Positions 25,096 to 32,383 of a stretch of DNA of 64,000 bases are shown piece after piece. How positions within the stretch are numbered: position 1 is the first letter of the stretch; each line of letters begins with the position of its first letter. The notes beneath the pieces were generated by a model that saw only the letters and a list, made by a program, of their open reading frames with translations, was not told the DNA's origin and did no database searches. The DNA is from Variovorax sp. PCZ-1 (GTDB taxonomy: Bacteria > Pseudomonadota > Gammaproteobacteria > Burkholderiales > Burkholderiaceae_C): positions 124,001-188,000 of the forward strand of contig NZ_JAHCDN010000003.1 of assembly GCF_018413605.1 (NCBI RefSeq). The letters run 5' to 3'. Made by a program: the position numbers and the translations under genes.

Positions 25096-25129
25096 GCGCA
25101 ACACAGATAGATTTCGCAGGTCTGTAAAC

Positions 25130-26065
25130 GTGCAGCAACTCAGCACCTGCACCAGTTGCCAGCAGCCGCTCAAAGAAATCAAGTTAGAAGGGCATTACGG
25201 GCAGGGCGTGACTGCGGATGTTTGCGGTAATTGCCATCTAGTGTGGTTTGATGCGTTTGAGTCGGTGCGTTTGTCTGGCCTCGGTTGGGTCGGCTTGCTG
25301 CGCGAGATGATCGCCACGCCACGTGCTGCGCAAAGTGTGCCAACAAAGATGCAATGCGTGCGTTGCAAGGGGAGCTTGAAGGCGGTGCGCAATCTCACAC
25401 GCTTTGGGCGCACGGCTGCGCTGGAGTGCGAGCGCGGGCATGGGCACTTTCAGGGATTTGCGCTATTGCTGGCTGAGCGTGGCCTCGTGCGCACGATCAA
25501 CTCTCACGATCTCGCTGCCTTGAAAGAGGAAAACACTGCGCCGAGTTGCCTCAATTGCGGCGCGCCCGTTGAAGATGTGCCTACCTCGCTCTCAGGTCAA
25601 ACGCCGGTATGCAAACATTGCGACACACCGCTCATGCTGTTTGACTTACCCCGCCTCACACAAGCTTTGCTCGTGCGCCATGGCGATGTGCTCACTGTAG
25701 AAGAGCCGCGTCAGCAACTCGCCATCGCTTGCCGAGGCTGCGGCCAGCCGCTGGATGCCACGCAAGACACGAGCTGCGAAAACTGCGGCCATGTGGTGGC
25801 TATGCCGAGGCTGGAAAGCGTGAAACCCCTGCTCGACAAAATAGAGCCCATCCTGAGAAACACACGCGCTCGACAAGCGCGCCCATGGGGTGAGAAACTC
25901 AAGAACATGAAGGGCGACGCCAGCGCCACACAGTTGCATCGGTGGCTCGGGCACACCAAAGATATTTTTTCTTCGGGAAACCATCGCTACAGCGAAGCAC
26001 ACAGCGCCGTTAATTACATCGGCGCGATTGCGCTTATGCTGTTCCTGTATTGGCTGTTTGGCTAA
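25130..26065 (+). CDS. multi-zinc-ribbon protein with C-terminal membrane helix
   Basis: A 311-residue protein starting at a GTG. It contains at least four CxxC-type knuckle pairs: CTSCQQPL...CGNCHLVWFD, CVRCKGSL, CLNCGAPV...CKHCDTPL and CRGCGQPL...CENCGHVV. A single hydrophobic helix (AVNYIGAIALMLFLYWLFG) lies at the extreme C terminus, as in tail-anchored proteins. The first pair resembles the zf-TFIIB-type ribbon (LVWFD). It overlaps nothing and lies between lipA and an MFS gene. Function unknown. Confidence 0.7.
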   Translation: MQQLSTCTSCQQPLKEIKLEGHYGQGVTADVCGNCHLVWFDAFESVRLSGLGWVGLLREMIATPRAAQSVPTKMQCVRCKGSLKAVRNLTRFGRTAALECERGHGHFQGFALLLAERGLVRTINSHDLAALKEENTAPSCLNCGAPVEDVPTSLSGQTPVCKHCDTPLMLFDLPRLTQALLVRHGDVLTVEEPRQQLAIACRGCGQPLDATQDTSCENCGHVVAMPRLESVKPLLDKIEPILRNTRARQARPWGEKLKNMKGDASATQLHRWLGHTKDIFSSGNHRYSEAHSAVNYIGAIALMLFLYWLFG

Positions 26066-26082
26066 CCCGCGATGAAATTCCT

Positions 26083-27267
26083 ATGAAAAAATTCTGGTGG
26101 CTTGCAGCTGCCACCACACTGGTGGTCACTTCTTTTTCCATGTTTGGCCCTGTGTTGGCGGTCTTGCTGCAGCAGCGCGGCATGGGCACAGCAGCCGTGG
26201 GCGCGTTTGCCATGATTCCCTTTGCCTGCGTGGCCTTGCTCATCCCGATCATGCCGCGCATCTTTGCGCGCTTTGGTATTGGCCGCGTGTATCTCGCAGG
26301 CATGGTGCTGGAGAGTGTGTGTACGCTGGGCTACATCGCCTTCATGGATTCGCCCCATGCCTTTGCTTGGTGGTGTGCGAGTGCGGTGGCCGGTGGTGTG
26401 GGCGCGGCGGCGGTGTGGAATGCCACCGAAGCTTTGCTCGCCGAGCATGCGCCGCCAGACAAACGCGGCCAAGTGATGGGCCTGTATCAAACGGCATTGG
26501 GGGCAGCACTTGCCGCTGGCCCTTTCGTGCCAGTTTTCTTGGGCTGGGAGGCTAAGACGACTTTGATCGCCGCAGCGATCGTGCAATTTGCAGCGCTTGG
26601 TATCGCGCTGCGCCTCAAGCTCACACAAGCCGCACACACGCATGTGCACGAAGAAGGCACGAAGCAAATCGGCAGCACATGGCAGGCCGTGCGCCTCGTG
26701 CCCGCGCTCGTGCTCATTGCCTTTGCAGGTGGCGTGTTTGAAGCGGGCCTCTCCAGCATCAGTGCAGCCAACGGCGCAGCGCTTGGCCTGTCCCTCGCGC
26801 AAGCCTCCAGCATCGTCGGCGCTTTAGGCGTAGGCAGTTTTGTATTTCAATATCCAGCAGGCTTGGCCGCAGATCGCTTTGCACCGCAGCGCGTGTTTGG
26901 TGTGGCAGGCCTGCTGTTGCTCGTAGCCAGCTTGGCGTTTGCAGCCTCTGCACAATGGCCTTGGCTGCTCTACGCCACCGCCGTGATCTGGGGCGGCATC
27001 GGCGGCGCGCTCTACACCCTCACCATGATCCGCGTGGCGCATCACTTCGATGCCAGCATGGGCGCGCAAGCCGTGGCCTCAGGCACAGCCGCCATGATCA
27101 CCGGCTACACATTGGGCGGTGCATTGGGGCCCATCATCAGCGGCACGGCCTTGCAAGTTTTCAGCGCTTGGGGCTTATCGGCTTGGCTCGCCTTGCTTTC
27201 CGTGGCCGTGATACTCGCCAGTTTCAAAGCAGGGATTTCAAGCAAAAAAGGTCTTTCGCCGGCGTAG
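26083..27267 (+). CDS. major facilitator superfamily transporter
   Basis: A 394-residue protein with about 12 hydrophobic segments and the MFS loop motif (RIFARFGIGRVYLAG after helix 2; AGLAADRFAPQRVFGVAG in the second half). It is YcaD-like in general pattern, but the substrate cannot be read. The start at 26083 gives MKKFWWLAAATTLV; a longer frame from 26050 overlaps the previous gene. The C-terminal residues KGLSPA and the TAG stop lie inside a dispersed repeat (27251-27300), so the repeat appears to have set the 3' end. Confidence 0.82.
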   Translation: MKKFWWLAAATTLVVTSFSMFGPVLAVLLQQRGMGTAAVGAFAMIPFACVALLIPIMPRIFARFGIGRVYLAGMVLESVCTLGYIAFMDSPHAFAWWCASAVAGGVGAAAVWNATEALLAEHAPPDKRGQVMGLYQTALGAALAAGPFVPVFLGWEAKTTLIAAAIVQFAALGIALRLKLTQAAHTHVHEEGTKQIGSTWQAVRLVPALVLIAFAGGVFEAGLSSISAANGAALGLSLAQASSIVGALGVGSFVFQYPAGLAADRFAPQRVFGVAGLLLLVASLAFAASAQWPWLLYATAVIWGGIGGALYTLTMIRVAHHFDASMGAQAVASGTAAMITGYTLGGALGPIISGTALQVFSAWGLSAWLALLSVAVILASFKAGISSKKGLSPA

Positions 27268-27300
27268 AATGTGCGCGAAATGCTATTAAATTTATAGTGT
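27251..27300 (-). repeat. dispersed hairpin repeat, copy 6 (supplies the MFS stop codon)
   Basis: The minus strand reads CACTATAAATTTAATAGCAT then TTCGCGCACATTCTACGCCG and GCGAAAG. The TAG at 27265-27267, read on the plus strand within GGCGTAGAAT, ends the MFS gene. Confidence 0.8.
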
Positions 27301-27323
27301 TTGTTTTGTCACAAGAATCTATC

Positions 27324-28400
27324 ATGTACACCGCTTCACCCACCCGTTATGAAAGCATGATCTATCGCCACTGCGGTGCGCGCGGCCTGCAGCTGTCCGC
27401 TATCTCATTGGGCTTGTGGCACAACTTTGGTGACAACACGCCGCTAGAGACGCAGCGGCAAATGCTACGCACCGCCTTTGATGCAGGCATCACGCATTTT
27501 GATTTGGCCAACAATTACGGCCCGCCAGCAGGCTCGGCAGAAATCAATTTCGGCGAACACCTGCGCCGCGATTTTCGCCCGTATCGCGATGAGCTCATCA
27601 TCTCCAGCAAAGCCGGCTGGGATATGTGGCCAGGCCCCTATGGCGGCAACAGCAAAAGCGGCGGCTCACGCAAATATCTGCTCGCCAGCCTCGATCAAAG
27701 CTTAAAGCGCATGGGGCTGGATTATGTAGACATCTTCTATTCCCACCGCTTTGATCCGCACACACCCCTCGAAGAAACCATGGGCGCGCTAGCCAGTGCT
27801 GTGCAGCAGGGCAAGGCGCTGTATGTGGGCATCTCCAGCTACAGCGCCGGCAAAACCCGCGAAGCCGCAGCGATTCTGCGCAGCATGGGCGTTCCCCTCT
27901 TGATTCATCAGCCCTCCTACAGCCTGCTCAACCGCTGGATCGAACAAGAAGATCCGCAGCAACCAGGCCAAGGCAGCCTGCTCACCGCGCTGCAGGATGT
28001 GGGCGCGGGCGCGATCGTCTTCAGCCCACTTGCGCAAGGCTTGCTCTCCGCGCGCTATTTGCAAGGCCCACCGCAAGATGCGCGCATGCACCGCGCAGGT
28101 GGCGGCAGCTTCAAAGCCGATCATTTGAGCGAAGACAATCTGCGCCGCGTGCGTGCGCTTCATGAGATCGCTCAATCGCGCGGCCAGAGTTTGGCACAAA
28201 TGGCCGTCGCTTGGGTGCTGCGCCACAGCAGCGTCACTAGCGCCCTGATCGGCGCCAGCCACCCTGAGCAAATCACCGAACTCACAGGCGCTTTGCGCAA
28301 CACCGCATTCACAGCAGATGAGCTCACGGCCATTGATCAGCATGCACAAGATGGCGGGCTCAATCTCTGGGCTCGCCCCTCGCAAGATCTCGCGCCTTAA
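27324..28400 (+). CDS. aldo-keto reductase, YghZ/L-glyceraldehyde-3-phosphate reductase type
   Basis: A 358-residue NADPH-dependent reductase. It tracks E. coli YghZ closely by eye: SLGLWHNFGD, THFDLANNYGPPAGSAE, SKAGWDMWPGPYGG, SRKYLLASLDQSLKRMGLDYVDIFYSHR and GKALYVGISSYSAGKT. The catalytic tetrad Asp and Tyr are in FDLANNYG, with Lys in SSKAGW and His in FYSHR. YghZ reduces L-glyceraldehyde-3-phosphate and methylglyoxal-like aldehydes. The start at 27324 is the ATG giving the conserved N terminus; the open frame upstream is antisense-like noise. Confidence 0.9.
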   Translation: MYTASPTRYESMIYRHCGARGLQLSAISLGLWHNFGDNTPLETQRQMLRTAFDAGITHFDLANNYGPPAGSAEINFGEHLRRDFRPYRDELIISSKAGWDMWPGPYGGNSKSGGSRKYLLASLDQSLKRMGLDYVDIFYSHRFDPHTPLEETMGALASAVQQGKALYVGISSYSAGKTREAAAILRSMGVPLLIHQPSYSLLNRWIEQEDPQQPGQGSLLTALQDVGAGAIVFSPLAQGLLSARYLQGPPQDARMHRAGGGSFKADHLSEDNLRRVRALHEIAQSRGQSLAQMAVAWVLRHSSVTSALIGASHPEQITELTGALRNTAFTADELTAIDQHAQDGGLNLWARPSQDLAP

Positions 28401-28449
28401 GCTGGCACTCTGCTCGGCAAAGTGAGTCCACTCGTCTAAGTTGTGTGAT

Positions 28450-29169
28450 TTAAGCCATGTTGCTTTCCACCCGCTCTAAGCGGTAGCCCAGCCCCCGCAT
28501 CGTCTGAATCAGCGTAGCAGGGTGGCCTTCATCCACCTTGGCGCGCAGGCGGCGAATGTACACATCCACCACATTGGTCAGCGGGTCTTCGTTGTGCCCC
28601 CACACATTGGCCAAAATCCGCTCGCGGCTGAACATGCGCCCCGGTGCGCTCATCAGCAGCTCCAAGAGCGCCAGCTCCCGCGCCGTCAAGCTGATCGGCT
28701 GGCCAGCGCGGCTCACCCGCATCGATTCCCGATCAAGCACCAGATCATGCACTTGCAGCAACTGCGTGCGCCCCGGTTGCACCGCCCGCGCACGCCGGCC
28801 CAGTGCCTCCAGCCGCGCCAGCAGCTCTTCAAACTCAAACGGTTTGCACAAATAATCATCTGCCCCCATCCGCAGCCCATTGACGCGATCTTCCAGCGAA
28901 GACATCGCCGTGAGCATCAAAATCGGCAGTTGCACACCACCCGCGCGCAAGGTTTGGCAAATCTCCATGCCGCTCATCCCTGGCAGCATCAAATCCAGCA
29001 CCACCACACTGGGCGTGGCCTGCTGCGCGGCATCACGCGCCGCTTGTTGCGCCATCTCCAGCCCCAGCGGGCCAGTGGCCGCGCGCTGTACGTGATAGCC
29101 CTCTGCACGCAAGCCGCGCATTAAAAAATCGGCGATGCGGGCATCGTCTTCCACAATCAATACATTCAT
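28450..29169 (-). CDS. OmpR/PhoB-family response regulator
   Basis: A 239-residue regulator. The receiver domain has the acidic pocket (VEDD), the phosphorylation Asp in VVLDLMLPG near residue 59 and the Lys in YLCKPFEFEE. It is followed by a winged-helix trans_reg_C domain (LTARELALLELLMSAPGRMFSRERIL, TNVVDVYIRRLRAKVD). The start overlaps the stop of the histidine kinase gene (ATGA), so the pair is translated together. The likely target is the divergent gene at 31013, its own promoter, or both. Confidence 0.93.
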   Translation of the reverse strand: MNVLIVEDDARIADFLMRGLRAEGYHVQRAATGPLGLEMAQQAARDAAQQATPSVVVLDLMLPGMSGMEICQTLRAGGVQLPILMLTAMSSLEDRVNGLRMGADDYLCKPFEFEELLARLEALGRRARAVQPGRTQLLQVHDLVLDRESMRVSRAGQPISLTARELALLELLMSAPGRMFSRERILANVWGHNEDPLTNVVDVYIRRLRAKVDEGHPATLIQTMRGLGYRLERVESNMA

Positions 29170-30815
29170 GTCGGTGTCTCGGGTGATGCGGCAGCGCCAC
29201 TGGGCAAGCTCGGGTCAAACGCAAGAGCAGGCAAGATCAATTCCGCTTGCGTGCCTTGATTCAGTTGGCTGGACAAGCTTAGTTTCCCGCCGTGCGCCTG
29301 CGCCAAGCTGCTGGCAATCGGCAGCCCCAAGCCACTACCCGATGCGCGGTGTTCGCGGGCTTGTTGGCCACGAAAATGGCGCTGAAAAATCAAGGGCAGC
29401 TCATCTTCTGGAATACCAATGCCCTGATCCGCCACCACAATGCGCCACTGCGCAGGCTGTGACGGACGCGCGGCTTGCAAGCTCACATGCAGCGTCACCG
29501 TGCCGCCTGAATGCGAATAGCGAATCGCGTTATCAAGCAGCAGCAGCAGCAATTGCCGCAGGCGCTGCCGGTCTGCCAACACGCGGCCTGTCACCGACTC
29601 CGGCGGCTCGCACACCATGCGCACGCCATTGGCTGCAGCCAGCGCGCCCGCCTGCGCCAGCGCATCAGCCAGCGGAAGAGCCATATCAATCGGCTCGCGC
29701 ACAAGGGTGAGCGATTCCAAATCCGTTCGCGCCATCGACAGCAAATCATCAATCACCGCGCCCAGCTCGCGCGAGGTTTGCACAATTCTGCCCAGCGCAT
29801 CGCGGTATTCTTCGCTGGTGCGCGAAGCCCCGCGCAGCGTCACTTCCGCTTCGCCGCGAATGGCGGTGGTGGGTGTGCGCAGCTCATGGCTGATATCGGC
29901 CAGCAGTTGGCGGCGGCGTACATCGGTTTGTCGCAGAGATTCATTGGCCAAATGCAGCTCGGTGGTGCGCTCTTTCACCTGCTCTTCCAGTTGCGTGCGT
30001 TTCGCGGCTTCTTGCAGATGATGCTGCTCAAGCTTTTCAGCCATGCCATTCATGCTGGTAGCCACGAGTGCAAATTCATCTTTCCCACGCAGCGAGATTC
30101 GATGCTGCCACTGCCCTTGCGCCAAGGCTTGCGCGCCGCCAGTCAACACCTCCAGCGGGCGACGCAAGGCGCGGGCGAAGTACACCATCGCCGCCAGCGA
30201 GAGCAAGGCCAGCAATGCCGCCATGCCCAGCCAAATCAAGCGAATCTGCGTCAAGGCCTGATCCGCTGCGCTTCGCTTTCGCTCCATCGCAGCCTGTTCT
30301 CGCACAATGCTTTGTGATATCAATTGCCGCAAATCTTGCCCGCCAGCGTACTCGAAGGTCTGCGTCAGCGCTTGCCATGCCTGCTGCGCTTGTAAATTCG
30401 CCGGGGTCGGGCGCGCTTGATAGGTCGCCGCTTGAAGTATGGGAATGGTTTTGCTCAGTTGATCCAAAGCCTCTTGGCGCTGGCGTTGCTCTAGCGGCTG
30501 GTCTGAGGCCAAAGAGCTGTCGGCAGCCGCTTGCGTCAGGGCTTGGAGTTGGGTGAGCGTCAGGCTCATCTGGCCAAGGAGCCGGTCACGCTCCTTTACA
30601 TCACCGCCACCACCCAAGGTGAGTTGCGCCACCCAAGTGTGCAAGCGCTGTTTGGTGGCCGACATTTCCACAAAGCCGCGATGAATGTCACTGGCAATGC
30701 GCCCGCGCACGATTTGCTGCTGTGCTTCGCGCAGCGCAAACACCGCCACCACCGCCTGCAAAACAATGGTGGTGGCCAGCAAAATCAATACCCAGCTCAG
30801 TCGATGTCGAATCAT
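29166..30815 (-). CDS. membrane histidine kinase of the OmpR-type pair
   Basis: A 549-residue kinase. Transmembrane helix 1 is near the N terminus (LSWVLILLATTIVLQAVVAVF), then a periplasmic helical sensor of about 170 residues, helix 2 (IRLIWLGMAALLALLSLAAMVYFA), HAMP (RRPLEVLTGGAQALAQG), a DHp with the phospho-acceptor in ADISHELRTPTTAIRGE, and a catalytic domain with LLDNAIRYSH, DQGIGIPEDEL and GSGLGLPIA. The start at 30815 (MIRHRLSW) is preferred over 30857, because the longer start would sit on the promoter-proximal direct repeat at 30862. The signal is unknown. Confidence 0.92.
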   Translation of the reverse strand: MIRHRLSWVLILLATTIVLQAVVAVFALREAQQQIVRGRIASDIHRGFVEMSATKQRLHTWVAQLTLGGGGDVKERDRLLGQMSLTLTQLQALTQAAADSSLASDQPLEQRQRQEALDQLSKTIPILQAATYQARPTPANLQAQQAWQALTQTFEYAGGQDLRQLISQSIVREQAAMERKRSAADQALTQIRLIWLGMAALLALLSLAAMVYFARALRRPLEVLTGGAQALAQGQWQHRISLRGKDEFALVATSMNGMAEKLEQHHLQEAAKRTQLEEQVKERTTELHLANESLRQTDVRRRQLLADISHELRTPTTAIRGEAEVTLRGASRTSEEYRDALGRIVQTSRELGAVIDDLLSMARTDLESLTLVREPIDMALPLADALAQAGALAAANGVRMVCEPPESVTGRVLADRQRLRQLLLLLLDNAIRYSHSGGTVTLHVSLQAARPSQPAQWRIVVADQGIGIPEDELPLIFQRHFRGQQAREHRASGSGLGLPIASSLAQAHGGKLSLSSQLNQGTQAELILPALAFDPSLPSGAAASPETPT

Positions 30816-30861
30816 GGCTCGATTGTGCTTGCTCGAAGGTTTAAAAACCGTTGTCATCTGA

Positions 30862-30879
30862 TGTTAATGAAACTGTTAA
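30862..30879. promoter_or_regulatory. TGTTAA direct repeat in the shared promoter region
   Basis: TGTTAATGAAACTGTTAA: two TGTTAA half-sites 12 bp apart between the divergent kinase gene and the gene at 31013. OmpR-type regulators bind direct repeats of about this spacing. Weak evidence. Confidence 0.35.
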
Positions 30880-31012
30880 CTCCTACTCATGCAGTGTTCA
30901 GAGCAAATTCAATTGCAGCATTTCTAATTCATTTCATGGTGAGCAACACAAGAGCCCTCTTGAAAAGCAGACCCATATCTTTCAAACCCTCGTTAACTTA
31001 AAGGACGACATC

Positions 31013-31567
31013 ATGAAAAACCTCCGCACCTCCCTCGGCGCAATCGCTCTGGCTACCCTGTCCATCTCGGCATCAGCCACCGTGGTCAACCAATCCATCA
31101 CCGAAGCTGAAGTGCTTGCCGCACAAAAAGGCTGGTGCCAGGCTCTGGTCGACATCAGCAGCACACACGCCAAGAGCGGCCAGCCCGCAGCCAAGGCACT
31201 CGCTGAGAAAGTGATTGATGCCGCCTATGGTTACCAAATGGGCGCGGTGCTCTTCAAGCCCACCGTGACGCAAGCGCCACAAACCTTCCGCACCACACGT
31301 GAAGGCGCACTGGCCTACTTCGTGGGTGGCAACCCAGCCTTCCCGAAAGACACCGGCTTTGCGCTGAACGGCTGGAACAAGTGCGAGTCGAAAAACGTGG
31401 CTGTCTTCATCTCCGGTGATTCCGCCACCAGCATGGGCAATGTGATGATCACCGGCAAAGACGGCAAAGTCACCACGGTCGATAAGACTTGGAAATTCGT
31501 GAAAGATGACGCAGGCAAGCTGCGCATTGTGGTTCACCACTCCTCCTTGCCCTTCACTGGCGCTTAA
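31013..31567 (+). CDS. small exported protein, possibly NTF2/SnoaL-like
   Basis: A 184-residue protein with a clear signal peptide (NLRTSLGAIALATLSISASA, cut near ASA-TVV) and an AAGGA site before ATG 31013. The mature part (EAEVLAAQKGWCQALVDIS at the start; VMITGKDGKVTTVDKTWKFVKDDAGKLRIVVHHSSLP at the end, in pieces) has the helix-then-sheet pattern of an NTF2-like fold with the final HHSS strand. I am not certain of the family. It is divergent from the kinase/regulator pair, which probably controls it. Confidence 0.7.
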   Translation: MKNLRTSLGAIALATLSISASATVVNQSITEAEVLAAQKGWCQALVDISSTHAKSGQPAAKALAEKVIDAAYGYQMGAVLFKPTVTQAPQTFRTTREGALAYFVGGNPAFPKDTGFALNGWNKCESKNVAVFISGDSATSMGNVMITGKDGKVTTVDKTWKFVKDDAGKLRIVVHHSSLPFTGA

Positions 31568-31588
31568 ATTTTCGGGTTAAACCCACTG

Positions 31589-31626
31589 CCGCCGCCTTGG
31601 TTTGACAACAAACCTCGGCGGTTTTT
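31589..31626 (+). terminator. terminator after the gene at 31013
   Basis: CCGCC..CTTGGTTTG-ACAA-CAAACC.CGGCGG followed by TTTTT: a long stem with a T tract, 22 bp after the stop. Confidence 0.85.
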
Positions 31627-31649
31627 CGTTGTCTGGCACACTGCGTCTT

Positions 31650-32267
31650 ATGTCCACACGCGAACAATCCATCCTCATCTTCGCCGGCTCCAGCCGCGTC
31701 AACTCTTTCAACCGCAAGCTCGCCAAAGAAGCCGCCCGTTTGGTACGCGAAGTCGATTGCAGGCCAACATATATCGAGCTCTCTGATCTGAATATCCCGC
31801 TCTACAACGCCGATCTCGAATCGCGCGGCACGCCGGGCAGTGTGATCCGCCTCAAAGAAATGATGCACAGCCACGCTGGCTGGATCATCACCAGCCCGGA
31901 ATACAACGGCTCTTACACCGCACTTTTGAAAAACACCATCGATTGGGCAAGCAGCCCCGCCAAAGCCGGCGCGGAATGCTCAGAAGACGAGGCAGCGAAC
32001 TGGAAAAACGGCACCAAGCCTTTCGCCGGCAAAGTCGTCGGCCTGCTCTCAGCCTCGCCCGGCATGATGGGCGGCCTGCGCAGCTTGGATCATCTCGCAC
32101 CGCTCTTGCGCAATCTGCAATGCTGGCTCGCTCCGCAGCAATTCGCTTTAGGCAAAGCAGGTGATGCTTTCGATGCGCAAGGCCGTTTACTCGACCAAGC
32201 CACCACACAAAAAGTCAAAGCCGTGGTTGATCAAGTCATCTTCGCGGCGCAACGCTTAGCAGCATGA
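31650..32267 (+). CDS. NADPH-dependent FMN reductase (quinone/chromate reductase family)
   Basis: A 205-residue flavodoxin-like reductase. The FMN phosphate-binding loop is FAGSSRVNSFNRKLA, the second FMN segment is SPEYNGSYTALLKNTIDW (typical of ChrR/azoreductase-like enzymes), and VGLLSASPGMMGG follows. It reduces quinones or metal ions with NADPH. The start at 31650 is preferred; the frame from 31602 would begin on the terminator hairpin. Confidence 0.9.
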   Translation: MSTREQSILIFAGSSRVNSFNRKLAKEAARLVREVDCRPTYIELSDLNIPLYNADLESRGTPGSVIRLKEMMHSHAGWIITSPEYNGSYTALLKNTIDWASSPAKAGAECSEDEAANWKNGTKPFAGKVVGLLSASPGMMGGLRSLDHLAPLLRNLQCWLAPQQFALGKAGDAFDAQGRLLDQATTQKVKAVVDQVIFAAQRLAA

Positions 32268-32310
32268 GCTTAAGCCGGGCTCAGCCCGCTGCCTTTGTGC
32301 GTGGTTAGCC

Positions 32311-32350
32311 TCCGTAGAACTACGCAGCCCAAAAGGCGTTCCTACGGATG
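32311..32350. promoter_or_regulatory. CGTAG-N2-CTACG operator upstream of the NMT1-like gene
   Basis: A dyad TCCGTAGAACTACGC (32311-32325) and a degenerate second copy GGCGTTCCTACGGATG (32335-32350) lie 34-73 bp before the start at 32384. The same 15 bp recur inverted at 36549. The obvious binder is the FixJ/NarL-type regulator at 35898. Confidence 0.65.
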
Positions 32351-32383
32351 GAGCATCACGCCGCCTTGGCATACATTGCTGCC

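Noticed and set aside
28401-28449. terminator between the aldo-keto reductase and the response regulator
   Set aside because: The convergent gap has no stem with a T tract; only a weak GCACTCTGC similarity to the dispersed repeat, too short to call.
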